DNA of 64,000 nt from Fusarium oxysporum f. sp. lycopersici 4287 (lineage: Eukaryota > Ascomycota > Sordariomycetes > Hypocreales > Nectriaceae). Where the stretch lies: contig NC_030990.1 in NCBI RefSeq assembly GCF_000149955.1, positions 3,647,482-3,711,481 of the forward strand, read 5' to 3'. Below the pieces are notes generated by a model. It worked only from the letters and a program-made list of their open reading frames with translations. It was not told the DNA's origin and searched no databases. A program made the translations under genes and the position numbers. Positions within the stretch are counted from its first letter, which is position 1; every line of letters starts with the position of its first letter. Below are positions 35,352 to 47,900 of this stretch, piece after piece.

Positions 35352-35977
35352 ATGTCTGATTTCGGCGATGACGATGTTGGCGGCGCTGGCGGGTAAGTTG
35401 CTTCGCGGTCTTTGCAGGCGCACGCGGATCTAACTCCTAGGCAGCGACGAGCCCATGTACGAGGAGGAGGAGATCACCGAGTACTACGACCCCGAGGTTC
35501 TCGAGGAGGAGGATGGTGACCAGCAACAAAACGGACAAGACCAGGATAATGTCGTAGTCTCGGGAGATCCTTCTGCCGCTGCCAACGCGCTGAAGGGCGG
35601 CGACAAGCTACTCAAAGACAAGAAGATTCCCGAGAACGAGCGAACTACCACACCCTACATGACCAAGTACGAGAGGGCACGCATCCTCGGTACACGCGCT
35701 CTGCAGATCAGGTCCGCATCACCTTGCTGAACTGCAGCAACTTCAGAAAACTAACTGGATGCAGCATGAATGCGCCTGTGCTAGTTGATCTGGAGGGCGA
35801 GACCGACCCCCTTCAAATTGCGATCAAGGAGATGCGGGAAAAGAAGATCCCCTTGATCGTGCGGCGATACATGCCCGATGGCTAGTAAGTGATGGTTGTT
35901 CAGGCAGCTCGAAGATGCCTTACTTACGCGTGTGGTACAGCTACGAGGATTGGACCTGCGAGGAACTGCTGCAGTAA
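35352..35977 (+). CDS. RPB6: RNA polymerase subunit RPB6/RPABC2, shared by Pol I, II and III
   Basis: Small clamp-stabilising subunit common to all three nuclear RNA polymerases. Exons 35352-35392, 35445-35711, 35765-35884 and 35941-35977 (154 aa). The acidic N-terminal half ([21 protein letters not shown]) is followed by the conserved core [41 protein letters not shown] and [14 protein letters not shown], ending [11 protein letters not shown]. Exon joins are fixed by this conservation, which forces the exon 2 donor to be GTCCGC, a weak 5' splice site. Length equals the family norm. Confidence 0.96.
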
Positions 35978-37338
35978 GCGGCCTAAGGACTAGCACGTCG
36001 CGAAACAACCGATTGCCCCCGAGGCGTATATACCCATGCGACCCTCCTTAGATACAATCGAGCTGGAACGTTGTGTGCTCCCTTCTGGCTTGACATGTTG
36101 TATAGTGTATCAGGAGGTTAATTAATCATGTACAAGCGCGGCGTTTGAGATTGAGATTGATTTACACAGGAACTAGACAAAAAACAAGAAGGAAATCTAC
36201 TTTGCTTCTGTGTCTCGGTGCACGAGTGTGTTGATTGTCTCTGACGCCGTCTTTGATGAAGACGGACAAAGAATCCCCAACAGCAACACTGTTGACGGAT
36301 GCTCCAACGTCACATCGTTACCAATACGGATGTGTCCGGTAGAAGTCCATGAAAGAATGATGTCAAGTGGGAAATGGCAGATGACTTGTTTTGGGTCTGA
36401 TGGGCCGATTACGTCGGGCCAGATTGTGTTTCACTGAAACACCGGCGCGAGACATGACGGCATCTTCTGATGTTTGGACTCAACCTCAAATGCGCAGTGG
36501 CCTTTTATACGTCACAAAGTCTGATAAACAGTCAATCCAAGCAAGGGAGCATCCTCTCATACCACGCAATCTGGGCCTGACAGAGATTATCAACCTCAAA
36601 TACAAAGACATGATTCCTGCAGCGTCTGTGGCTTCTTGCATATTTGAAAGGGTCCTCGTCCTCGCAGGTAGATGAATTGTCCAACCAACCACAAGTCCAG
36701 AATATTCTTTCCAGCCTCCGACGTTGTGCCACACTGATCCGGAAACGGTTGTTGGTAGGAAGGGAAAAGCCGTAACAGCCGTAGCTTTGCAGATCATGCA
36801 AGTAAAGTTTTCATGCAACCTTAGCCAACTTGGCTTTAATTCAGTTTGTTCTTTGGCTGTGGTATCAAGGTAAGGATCTAGACGTTTGGTGACAGGATGA
36901 TCTCCCTCTTGGCGGGGACTTTCATGACGTCGGCGGATACGCACTCACTTGACTGATCCGAATTGAACTTGAGACGATGATGAAAGGTTACGTCTAGTGT
37001 TGATCGTACGAGTCGTTTTCTCTTATGCAGGAGGAATTAGAATTTGGTGAAGCTGTTGTGCTATTGGAAGCTTACCTATTATCTTACTCCATTTCTTATA
37101 AGAGGTTGGTTGCACTTGTGGTGTTTTGAGGCCAGGAGGTTGGTATAACAGAAACAGCAAACAATTGGAAAGACCAACCGAGATTCATAACTTGCTTTGG
37201 GTATATATCTTACTCAAATCCAACCTCTGCTAAGAATCCTTCTGATTCATACTCTTTCATCTCAGACATTGACACTCGCCAATCTAACACTTTCGTTTCC
37301 ACTATCGTTATCAGCCGAGACGAGTCCCAACCGCTACA
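35978..37338. other. Intergenic region between RPB6 and the small secreted protein
   Basis: 1.36 kb. Minus-strand open frames at 36486-36944 and plus frames at 36210-36675 show no motif and no splice signals, so none is called. The last 200 bp are the TATA/CT-rich promoter and leader of the next gene (TATATCTTACTC near 37201). Confidence 0.35.
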
Positions 37339-37812
37339 ATGAAGTTCTTCACTGTTATTGCAACTATTATTTCTGCCGTCAGCATCTCTGCTGTGCCCAT
37401 ATTGAAGGAGCGGGCCGTCGGGGGTGTAAGTTGACTCTCTTCCCTACTGTACAGGTTATCTCTTTTATGTGGTATTGACACCTCATCACCGCAGGTCTTG
37501 ATATGTACCGGTGCCAACTCCACAGGTACATGCACCCACGAGGTATACACACTTAACAAGTGCCATCAACTTTCCGAACCTTTCCTTCGCAACGTCACAA
37601 CTTTTGCGCCTGATGGTGAATATTTCAACTGTTACCCCCGTACAACCGGCTGCAATGACACTTGTACGAGCCCTACGGGTTGCACAATAGGCCCGATCGA
37701 TTTCGACTACAAATTCAAGTTCAATTTCACTCGTGTCGGCTGGCCCAAACTCTTCAACAGTTTTGACTGTTCACTAAAGAAGACCACAAAAGGCGAGAAT
37801 ATGTTCGATTAG
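37339..37812 (+). CDS. Small secreted cysteine-rich protein, effector-like
   Basis: Exons 37339-37425 and 37495-37812 (134 aa). The signal peptide is clear (MKFFTVIATIISAVSISA, cleavage expected before VPILKER), followed by a possible short propeptide ending in Lys-Glu-Arg. The mature part has eight cysteines (ICTG, GTC, NKC, FNC, GCND, TC, GC, DC), enough for four disulfides, and several N-glycosylation sites (NST, NVT, NDT, NFT). There is no membrane segment or GPI signal. I do not recognise the family. Size, secretion and Cys content match fungal secreted effector or surface proteins, but that role is inference. The intron splits the signal/pro region from the Cys-rich domain. Confidence 0.75.
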
Positions 37813-38643
37813 GAGAAGATTAAAAGGATGGAGCAAGGAGAGCCAGTATGGGTACCTGGGTGGCTAAATGAGTTGACGAACACGATTGTTTTCGGTTGCA
37901 TCTCTTTGGTCTTCTTCCTGCTGCGTTAAAGCGATCGATTGTTCTTTTTTAGTATTGCATTGGCATCGTCAACTTGGGGACGGAGCAATGGGCAACTCAC
38001 CAGGCCACGGAGTATTTGGAGTTAGCGATAATAGCGATGGTTTTTTATTCTTTGGCAGTTAGTCAGGGCATGTACGCTGAGATAGATACAGCTCTAATGA
38101 TTGACGATTATTATCATGAGATAAGACATGAAACAATCATACACTCATACACTCATACCAACCCGACGTCACATTCTACCGTAGTACTAATGTATCCTGA
38201 GAAAATAAACTAGTCAAAGAGCATATCGAGTTCATCATAAATTATTACAAGATATCCTCATACTGTCTAAACCTTATTGTCACTTAGGCCTTTAGTCATG
38301 AGTTTTCTGCTACCCCCTAGTGTATATACTGTTCTTATCTTGTCTCCGACCCGTGACACGGAGGAGGTTCCGTATTCCGGAGCCGGGGAGATAATTCGGC
38401 ATTCGTCATGTTGATGAGGGCATCCGGGTACCGATGGTGGGGTTAAGGTTACCCCAGACCTCGCCATTGACTGGAAGCTTCCCCTCCTTGGGATAAAGCT
38501 CAGCTATTTCATAGCAACATAACCATACACTACTGAGATTTCTCCTCTTTCACTTTATCCTCTCTTTATTCTTGAAACTGTTTTCAACTTTATACCCCAA
38601 TTGCTTCTGTCTAACCCAAGCAACCCTCAAATACAGTGACATC
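37813..38643. other. Intergenic region before S-formylglutathione hydrolase
   Basis: 831 bp with 3' UTR, a short CATACACTCATACACT direct repeat (around 38139) and the CT-rich promoter of the next gene. No gene. Confidence 0.35.
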
Positions 38644-39604
38644 ATGGCTTTCACTACAAATGCGACTATCAACAGCTTCGGCGGACGCTTTCTCAAGCTC
38701 TCCCACAAGTCCGCCGTCACCGGCACACCCATGAACGCAACTCTCTACCTCCCAGGCTCAGCATCATCTTCTAAGCCAGCTCCTCTCCTCATCTACCTCT
38801 CCGGCCTCACATGCACACCCGACAACGTCACAGAGAAGGGTTTCCTTCACGCCCACGCCTCCAAGCTCGGTCTTGCTCTTCTCTACCCAGACACATCTCC
38901 CCGCGAGCTCGACTTGCCCGGTGAGCACGACTCATATGACTTTGGCAGCGGAGCGGGCTTCTACATCGATGCCAAGAAGGACCCTTACAGCAAGCACTAC
39001 AAGATGGAGTCGTATATCACCAATGAGCTTCCCGACCTCATCTTCAAGGAGTTTAAGGAGGTTGATTCCTCGCGAGTTTCTATCTCTGGCCACTCTATGG
39101 GTGGACATGGTGCACTGACTCTGTTCCTCAAGAACCCCGGCAAGTACAAGAGTGTCAGCGCCTGGGCTCCTATCTCCAACCCTTCTCAGTGCCCCTGGGG
39201 CGACAAGGCCTTCAAGGGTTACTTGGGTGAGGACAGGGAGGAGTGGAAGAAACACGATGCCACTGAGCTCATCAAGAGCTGGAAGGGCAACTTCCCTGCT
39301 CTCATTGATGTTGTAAGTTCCGAGCCTCTCTCTCGCCATTGTTAAATGCACCATGCTAAGAGACCAGGGCACTGGTGACAACTTCTACAAACAGGGCCAG
39401 CTTCTCCCCGAGAACCTCGAGAAGGCTGTCAAGGATGCCGGTATTGAGGGCTTGACTCTCCGCTACCAGGATGTAGGTATTTCTCATTCCCATCAAACGA
39501 CAATGCTAACCCGTTTTCAGGGCTACGACCACTCTTACTTCTTCATCTCTACCTTCGGCGAAGACCACGTCAAGCACGCCGCCAAGGCTCTCGGACTCTT
39601 GTGA
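38644..39604 (+). CDS. S-formylglutathione hydrolase (esterase D)
   Basis: Hydrolyses S-formylglutathione to formate and glutathione, the second step of glutathione-dependent formaldehyde detoxification in the cytosol. Exons 38644-39312, 39368-39472 and 39521-39604 (285 aa), all phase 0. It is an alpha/beta hydrolase with nucleophile Ser151 in GHSMGGHG, acid Asp near 227 (GTGDNF) and His262 in GYDHSYFF. PLLIYLSGLTC holds the oxyanion region, and the Cys after LT is the residue known to be modified in the family. Length fits the usual 280-290. The start at 38644 follows ATC ATG GCT; the frame is open further upstream without an ATG. Confidence 0.94.
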
Positions 39605-40035
39605 CTACCACGCAGTGCGCTGTAAGAGGGCGAAACCAACAGTTCTTTGACAAAAGTCGGTTGGATGTATTTACAGCGCCATTCTAGGTAAACGAATCAG
39701 GATGTGTACTCAAGTTGTGTACACGAAATGCTCGAGTAGCAAATGTTCTCAATGATGCTATGGTCTGAACGATAGCTGAAAAGAGGTCGTAACTCTATCG
39801 ACTAAGAAACCTAAAAGCAAGTTAAATAATATTACTCTTCCGATTCACATTGATTTTCGTATGTAACGTGCCATTGTATTCGTCCAATGTCTTTGAAAAA
39901 CGCCGCCTATATGAGTGCTGAAAGGTATATGATGCGAACCCAGACATGACACCTCCTGGAGAACCCGTCAAAGTTACTCCAACCCATAAATAAACTCCTA
40001 CAAGCCCGCCCACACGTGAACTCCAATTCAAACGT
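39605..40035. other. Convergent 3' region, formylglutathione hydrolase and Afi1-like genes
   Basis: 431 bp of 3' UTR sequence; nothing further seen. Confidence 0.35.
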
Positions 40036-42679
40036 TCAGCTTACTATCCTCTCCATTTCAGCGCTTATACCTTCCTTTTCAAGCTTTGCTTGCATCTCAG
40101 CATCCACCTCTCGACGTAGCCGCATATAAGCTAGCTTCTCAAAGCGACTGAGACTTCTCCACCAATGCTGTCCAGCTTCATGATCGGATATACGCTCCAA
40201 GAGATCTGCTGTTCTCAGACGGACTTCGCGGTCCTTGTGGAATAGACCAAGAGCAAGGTAGAACAATCCAGCGTGCGACTCAGGGGCTACACTAAGCAGT
40301 AGGCAAATCTCATCGTACGTGTGGACGTGTTTGGAGATGGTGAGATAGATGTCTCTGCTCTGCGCGGGGGTCAAGCGTTGCATTCGTAAACGGTCGTGAA
40401 GATGGGCCAAGTCAAGGCCCTTCAGGGGCCTGATGGTATATATCTGTGCCAAATCCTGCGAAATGTTAGCTTTAGTCGTCCCTATTTCTAGTGCAGTATC
40501 TTACTTGGATGAAGCTGTAATAACTCCGAGTGTTGCGCCATCCTTCGATTCTTGTCACATTACCAGCAAGCTCTTTATGCTTAGCTGTATCATCCGCCCA
40601 GACATAACCATGCCCATTAGCTCCTGGTGGCATCAAGTCCTGATCTTCACCTCCAATGTACAAGGCACTAGCTCCATAAACGCTTTCCTCGAATTTGGCT
40701 GCGATTTGAGTGAACTTGCCGACCCAGTCGCGCCACTTTGCTCGGATCACACGCTCGCCATGTCTCGCAGCTATGCTCCTAAGAACATCAGCCATGAAGG
40801 CATTGTCACCCGTATAGTCCTGGCTTGTATTCGTGGTACCGCTTGCAATGGCCGCGAAAGCTGCATTTTGTTGCTGGAAGTACAGCAGACCCTCTGTCAC
40901 AGGAGCAGGGTCGATCTTTGTACTGATCTTGACCCTTCCACTTGGTAAATCGCACAAAACGTCCCACCACTCGGGGTGAAGCTCGAAGGTCGGATTCGTT
41001 ACACCAGCGATAAAACCGGGTACGTTGAGCAGGTCGTCGATTTTGGTCAAGTCAGTGTAAGGAAAAGCATGTCGTGTAAACCCACGAAGTATACCACCCG
41101 ATGCCAACGCACACGCGGCTAAGACAGCTTCTGCGACCTCGCCTGAGGGCATGTTGTACCCTAGAAAGATGATTCTCTTTTGTGTCAAGAGCGCATTTGC
41201 CAGCACAATGATAGGGTGCGTATTGACTCCGTTCGTTGTGAGGTGAGGGTGCAGCGCAAATGGTTGGGGCGATTTCTGATGAGAATCTGAAAAGTTTTGA
41301 ATGAGTTTTATGAGTGAAAAGTCACCGACGGTTTCTGGCATGACAGCAACAGGCACTTTGATAGGTATTGGTATGCCCTTGTACATGACCTTGCTCTCAA
41401 ACTCATGCGTGTCGCGGGGAACAGAGTAAATCGACTGGCCGCCCTCAACATGGGCCTTTGTACCAGCTCTTGAGATACCAGTCAGTTTTGTCGGACTCCT
41501 TGTCGCATCCAATGACTGATCTGCTGCCTCCTCGCGCTGGTCTTCGGCTATCCGCATTTGAATCATCTGTTCGAATTTCTCCACAAAGAGATCCCTGTTG
41601 TCACTTGCTTGTAATAAGTGGCGCTCAAGAAGACTGAGTTTAGGCATGAGAGACAAATCCATGGCGTTTACTGAATCGTATAGCATGGCCAATGTCTCTG
41701 GAACAGGTGCTTTGAAGTATTCTTCCAGAGCCAATAGTAACAGTGGCTATTGAAACGGTTAGCAAGTGCACGAGCACAAGAATCATGTGTTAAGGCTACT
41801 TGCCTTGTAAATATGCAAGAAGGGGTGCCGCGTGCAGATGGCCATGGCCTTGACAATGGCCCCTCTCTTGACCGACTTGTCATGTTTGGTATTGACCAGA
41901 TTAAGCACATAAATTAGGGGAGGGCCCTCTCCGCCCTCAGGTTCGCTATCAGTAGATTCGGTGTCGTCTTCATCATCGTCCTCCCATTCGTCCTCTGGTA
42001 GATCCTCTTCGTTTTCTTCATCCTCCTCGTCTATTATACCAGCTGCTCTATCACGCCTCCTCTTGCGCCTTTGCTTTCGATTTTCCTTAACTTTGCGCTC
42101 CTCATCCTCCTCTTCCTGACTTGTATCCTTGTGAAGAAAGAAGATTGTCCAGTCCTGGTTGCGGGCGTGGGCTTGATCGGGCAACATGAGCTCTGCCAGC
42201 ATATTTTCGTCTCCTGTGATCGCAACCGGGTATTGGTGCTCCATGACGGGACCTCGATCGATATCGAAAGATGCGACAAGGATGTATTCGACATGGTTTT
42301 CTGTGGAGCTTCGCGGGTATTGCGAGCGAAGCTTTCTCGATGGTCGTGCATGAGGGTTGATCCTTCGAGGAGCGGAAAGTGATGAATGCTGCGAGGACAG
42401 ACCCGTCGAAGGCGTCTTTGACTGCGAATTGGGATCGGAAATGCGATCGATCTCTGGGCCAGGAGGAAGAGGTGACCTCGAGGGAGGCGGCGAGGCCTGT
42501 GACATTTGCGATTCGGGGCGCGAAGAGTGAAACGAAGCCAGGGAGGTTCTTCGGTTGGAGACTGAAGCATTGGAGAAATTGCTGAGGCTGTGTTTATGAC
42601 CGTGACCGTGGTGGTTGTTTGCGCTGTTGCTGGTTGTTTTGGTCAAGAATGGCAACGTTGACTGGAACGAAGAAGCCAT
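40036..42679 (-). CDS. AFI1: Afi1/MesA-type polarity protein (Arf3-docking plus SPA domain)
   Basis: Afi1 binds the GTPase Arf3 at the cell cortex; the filamentous homologue MesA stabilises polarity axes at hyphal tips. Exons 42679-41804, 41746-40505 and 40455-40036 (845 aa). The N-terminus is Ser/Pro/His-rich and disordered. The Afi1 docking domain starts at [20 protein letters not shown], interrupted by an acidic/basic insert ([22 protein letters not shown]), and continues through [11 protein letters not shown] and RHPFLHIYK. Exon 2 carries the stabilisation-of-polarity-axis (DENN-like) domain with [20 protein letters not shown]. The first intron has a GC donor (AAG|GCAAGT), required for the frame. 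The ATG at 42679 (ATTATGGCT) is preferred over an open in-frame upstream stretch. Confidence 0.8.
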
Positions 42680-43994
42680 AATGGAGGAGACGAGACAAGG
42701 CAATGCAATGCAAGACAAGCTAAGACAGTGCCGAAGGCGGATTGAGGCCGGGGTTCCGAGACACGAAACACGAAACACGAGTCCCTCACGATTTAGAACC
42801 CTCGTAGGTTCCGGATCGGGCGATGTTGCGCTGCGTTGCGTTTCGTTTTCGAGCTCGGGGAGTCCGAGAGGGTTGAGTGAAAGGATGCGGTGAATGCATG
42901 CAATGTAATGCAAGGCAGTGGGATCGACGCTCTGCTCTGCTTTGTTCCACTTTGGACGCTACAGTACCTGAAGGAATTGACAGAATTAAACAATTCTCCT
43001 CGATCGAAAGCAGCTGTGATAGTATGTACAGCACCAGCCAGTACCACTTGTTATCGAATATGTAACAGAACTAGAAACAGCTTTAAAGACAGTGTTGTAA
43101 CCGAGACATGTTCCCGCCACAAAGTACAAGTGGGCGTCAACTTGCGCAACGAGGCTTGACTTCCTTGTAGGTGGGGACAGATGATGATGGAAGTATCCAG
43201 CAAGTCAATTAATTATCCGACGATAAATCACTTTGCTGTGTATTTGAGTAAAGTGGTGTTTTGAAATAAAAAAGATACTAGACAAAGGGTTCAATCACCT
43301 ACCAACTCCCTCCCTACCCATTCTATCCACTACGTCGGGTCCAACCTTTCTCCCCCTCATTCCCATTTTAATAGTTGCTAGCCCCTGAAACTGAAAACGG
43401 TTGGTCAAGTCTAAGAGCAGCGCAAATATGTTTTCGGCTGACCTCTCTAATTGAGATTTCTTCTGATCGCAATATCATCTCTATCAAGTTATTGGATCTT
43501 TACCATTCAATAGAAAATCTTCAAGCTGAAAAAGTGTCAGCAGAGCACAAACCTCGTCCACTCAAAATGCTCCCCACTAAGAAAAAGGGTCGTCTCGTTC
43601 CCTTGCGTCCCCTGAATTGCAGCTTTCAGCTTGTGGTTGGAGCACACCCCCATGCTCGTTAGCGCCATGCGAGTGCCATGACTTCTCCAATCTTGGCTTT
43701 CACATGTGGCTCAACTCTTCGTGGCACAATTCGTGGCGTTTATCATGCATCTCCGTGGGAACCACTTTCATTGTTTACTTTGGATCACACCTCGTTAAAG
43801 CGCATTACAACCTCAATTCTTTCCCAATGACGACAACGGTTATCTATATCCATCCCACGGCCAATTGATCATTTCCACGATACGTTCTATCTTAATTTTC
43901 ACTTGTCAACGTCAAATTGTCGCCTTTCTCTTCCTCGTCTTCTTACAAACCTGTTAATTGTCCATCTCCGCTCGCCGGACCCACGTTAAGCACA
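42680..43994. promoter_or_regulatory. Divergent intergenic region Afi1-like / myosin light chain
   Basis: 1.3 kb between outward-facing genes. The Afi1-proximal part has repeated CGAAACACGAAACACGA and TGCAATGCAATGCAAG-like direct repeats at about 42705 and 42765-42780. No gene is supported. Confidence 0.4.
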
Positions 43995-44972
43995 ATGGTA
44001 CTTCTTCCATGACGGAGAATCCCTGACAAGTGACGCCCGTCCCAGCTAACGCCGTTGTTTTCAGTCTGTGCCGGTAACATACAAGCCTTCTCCTCTGGGC
44101 TATGGCTCTTCACCTACTCGAAGCTCTCCATTTCGTCGCGCCGAATCACCTGCATCGCCCTCTCCCCTAAGACACACTACACCCACCGGATCACCGACAA
44201 AGGCAGGACCTTTCGGCTCGACTTCGCGCTTTGCTAGACCAACAACTCCCACAAGCACACAACCCAGCTGGACACCAAAGGCCAAGACACCTGTTAGAGA
44301 CGAGATGAATTCTTCGCCTTCGCGTATGTCTCCGGTGCCCCCAAGGACCCCAGTATCAAAGTCGCTTGGCAATGGTAATGCGCTATCGCAACTGCAAGCA
44401 ACCCAAGTCCGAACATTGCGAGATGCTTTCCAGATCATGGACCGAGATTGCGATGGTGTTGTAAACCGCGAGGATGTTACGGATATGCTCAACCAGCTGG
44501 GTATGAACAACTAAAGTGATGGATGAGATAACACTAGCTGACAATTTCGATAGGCCTGCCTTCAAACCCAGCCGACGTATCCAAGTTCTTTCCTCCATCA
44601 GCACCCCAGACGATCACCCTCGCAGTATTCCTCAACTCGCTTGCCGACGCACTTGCAGCACTTTCACCAAGCGCTGAGCTGCTGTCTGCCTTCTCTGCCT
44701 TTGACGACGATGACAGCGGCCAGGTCGACTTGGTCGAGCTGCGAAAAGCACTTCTTGATACAGCACCCGAGCCCGGGGAGAAGGCTCTAACTGCAAGTGA
44801 AGTTGATAAGATCATGAATGGTTTCACTGGACGACGAGCTTTCAACCGCAATATGAACGCTCATCTTGGTGCCAAGAGAGGCGAGGTGTTCAAGTACCAG
44901 GAATTTGTTGGCTCTATCATGGGCTCCAACAACGGTTCGGATAACCAGTCTCATGATAATGGAGATGATTAA
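43995..44972 (+). CDS. RLC1: Myosin II regulatory light chain with long N-terminal extension
   Basis: Calmodulin-fold light chain binding the IQ region of type II myosin in the cytokinetic ring. Exons 43995-43997 (the ATG alone), 44065-44500 and 44554-44972 (285 aa). No other in-frame ATG exists until residue about 80, so the ATG-only exon is well supported. The 67-nt first intron has a GTACTT donor and AGCTAAC branch. Residues 2-120 are Ser/Pro/Thr-rich with several RSSPFRR/SPTK-type phosphosites. EF-hand 1 is canonical (DRDCDGVVNRED, Asp at position 12 as in regulatory light chains), EF-hand 3 is DDDDSGQVDLVE, and the C-terminal lobe ends in KYQEFVGSIMG. The extension makes it about 100 residues longer than yeast Rlc1. 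Confidence 0.82.
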
Positions 44973-47900
44973 GTTTGTTTGTAAAGCATATCTTCTCTGC
45001 AGTGACAAGCTCGTTCAAATGCAAGTCGTTCAGTTCGAGGCAGTTAGGTGTTGGTGCCGTCGATATCAACTCGCATTTCCTCTAGCGCAGCTCTGAGGAT
45101 ACCCAAGGGTACCATAAGGTTTGTGGGGCACAGAGTTTGGCAGGAGTCAGTGTAGCTATTTCGGGTTTACTTTATGTAACTTTGTGGCGGCTTTTGTAAC
45201 GGAAAAGGGTGCTCGGCTGGATGGGTATGGTTTATGGTTGGGATAGCACTTGGTAACAGCATAGGACATCGAATGAGAACACGATTAATTACTCAATATT
45301 GAGACTTCTTATTCCAAGAGTATAGCATTGGCTTTTGACTCCATTCTTAAAAATATTCAATGAGGACTCGGCGTACCCTCATAGCTTCATGGCCAACTAT
45401 AATCCTCTCCAGACAGAAGGGGGTTCAAGACTGGGGATTCTGACGCTCTCAGTAGAGCACGGGATTTCAGGATACGGCATATTGCCCGAACAACTAAACA
45501 GCGACTTGATAGTGTGGTTTCTCAACCATTTGACATTCTACGCATACAGTTGAGAGGATATTCCTCCTGAAGGTTGTTGGTGATGGACACGATAGGGCGT
45601 CGCCATCAGTCGAACAACAGCGCGGGATTCTCATTGGACTTGAAATCTTAAACAACTCGCTTAACTCCCATTCAAACAGTTTAGGGCTACGTGAGCACGA
45701 AGAATGTAAAGAATGAATACAGCTTCGGTACATAGCTTTTCTATCTGTCAAGGTTACACCGTGAATGAGGAGCAAGAAAGACGATGAGGATCTCGAAAAT
45801 ATCGTGAATATATTATATGAACAGCCAATGCGAGACCTAAAACGGAGTATCCCTAGATGTGGATTTGTGTTACCTCTTGAGTGACACGGCTTTGTATAGT
45901 ATATATGTCAGTGTCCTCGGCTACGCGGACATTTCCTGCCAAGTTAACACTGTCCATCTTGAGACTCTTACTTTGTGTCATGTCAATTCGTAGCAAACAT
46001 TGATATTACTATCGTTGTGTAACGTTAGGCGTTTTCCGAAGTGGTACAGCATTCCGCCAGGACGATTTGGTTGCATGTGGAAGAATGATGTTAATGATAG
46101 ATGACAGAACATTTATGTTGATACAGATCAGATTAGTAAAGACAATAAGAAAGGCACTCTAGATTCATTATTGATTTCTGTAAGGCAATCAGTAAGACAT
46201 CTGGAGGCATCCGGCCATCTGATCCGTATAAAACAAATGTGTTGGACGATGGATGCCTACCTAGCTTGCTGTGTCTGCGTATAGACAAATGCAGCCCCGG
46301 ATCCATATCCGTGGACTGCAATGATTTGCAGCCAAGCGAAACAAGCCCCTCAAGGATGCAAGAGCAGGCAATCGACCCGCCACCTCTTCTTGACTGAGAT
46401 GGAGACTGGTGAGACTGCAGGAAAGTGACTGGCGTTGAGCAGTTTGGCGAGGACCAGGAAAGCCTTGTGAGAGCGCCTAAAAGCGACCTGTAAGAATCGA
46501 GGATGGCTGGAGAAACGTTGTCAAGGGTCCTGGGCCCCACTGAACCTTCTAGAAGAGATGACGTTTGGATAAGCGCAAGTCCCCGATATTAGGTTAGTCA
46601 TTTGCGGGCCGGGGCCTGACCACGGACACTAAAACGATTAGTTGAGTTTACGCGGGGTGAGACGTCAACAGCTGCAAATTAACTGACGGATTATTTTGTC
46701 TATCTCTTTGTTTTTCTTCTGTGCCTTGGTCTTGAGTTGTGACATTCTGTCATTGATCGGCGATTGCGGAGCCTGTCATTTGGGCAATGCTGTATAGACA
46801 AGTTTTGATCCTTCTGATGCTGTCATAGGCGGTAGTTTGAGATTGATGGACTATTCCCAACCTCTTGTACAGACTAGCTTGGTTGGCTCAACGTCAATGA
46901 GGACAACTCACTACTAACATGCAGAATTAGACTCAAGAACCCCTATCATATTTTCTGTCAATTGAATTGTCATTACACATGGTCCTTGCTTAATTGGTGC
47001 TGATCTGTGGTCCGTGATAATTCCAGACAGACAAGGTCCCTTCCGCGGTGGGGGTTGAAAGCGCGTGGCGACCAGGCATATTGAATGGGTTGAATTGAAA
47101 TCTGTCACTGTCACTGTCACTGGGGAACGAAGTACAAGATACTCGCACAGCAGGCAAACATATCCTGTGTTGCCAAAGTCTCCGAGAACCGATGGAATGA
47201 AATGACAGTCTTACACTGACATTGACGTGATTCCGGCAGTACGATACACAATTTTATTTTATTCTCATTAGACTTATTCAGGCCAGACCAGGCTATGTCT
47301 CAGTGGTCAACCTAACTTAAACGCTCAGGCTCCCGTGGTGAGCCGGCAACCACAGACACCTGCAGAACCCAGCCTTTTTTTACATTTGGAGTGATCCGAC
47401 AGGCTGAGAATTGGAAAACGGGTTACTGCACTAGGAAATCAGGCAGTTGCGTCGATTTTGACACATAGTCCTATCTATCCTAGTTCGGGCTTTTGGCCTC
47501 TCTGTCGAGAGCGGCTGATAAATCTGCTGGGCTGGGCTGGGTTGGGATTGACATGGCCGTTGTCGCTTGTCACTCGTCACTTGTCACTGTCGTAGCCCGG
47601 TTCGCTCATCTCATATTACCTGAAGGACTCAAACTAATTAGCAGCTGAATGCTGGTTCAGGCTGTGCTCTGCGTATTGGTTCAACAAGGGTTCTTTTCCT
47701 TCATCATCTCATCACTTTCCTCTTCCCTGCCCCCGACTTGTTTTTTTCTTTCCTCTGGATCACCTTTTTGTCATCTGCTTGAGTTTTGTTCTCATTTGCT
47801 TGTCATTTTGTGACTCTTTTACTTCTTCCTTGTCTCTGTATTCCTAGGAACCTATGCTTTGACTCTTCATCCTCTATCATCACTGCTCCGGTCCTCCTCC

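Noticed and set aside
36486..36944. 152-codon minus-strand frame after RPB6
   Set aside because: No recognisable domain or splice signals; composition unlike neighbouring genes.
46133..46540. 135-codon minus-strand frame
   Set aside because: No motif, no neighbouring exons with splice sites, and residue composition of a chance frame.
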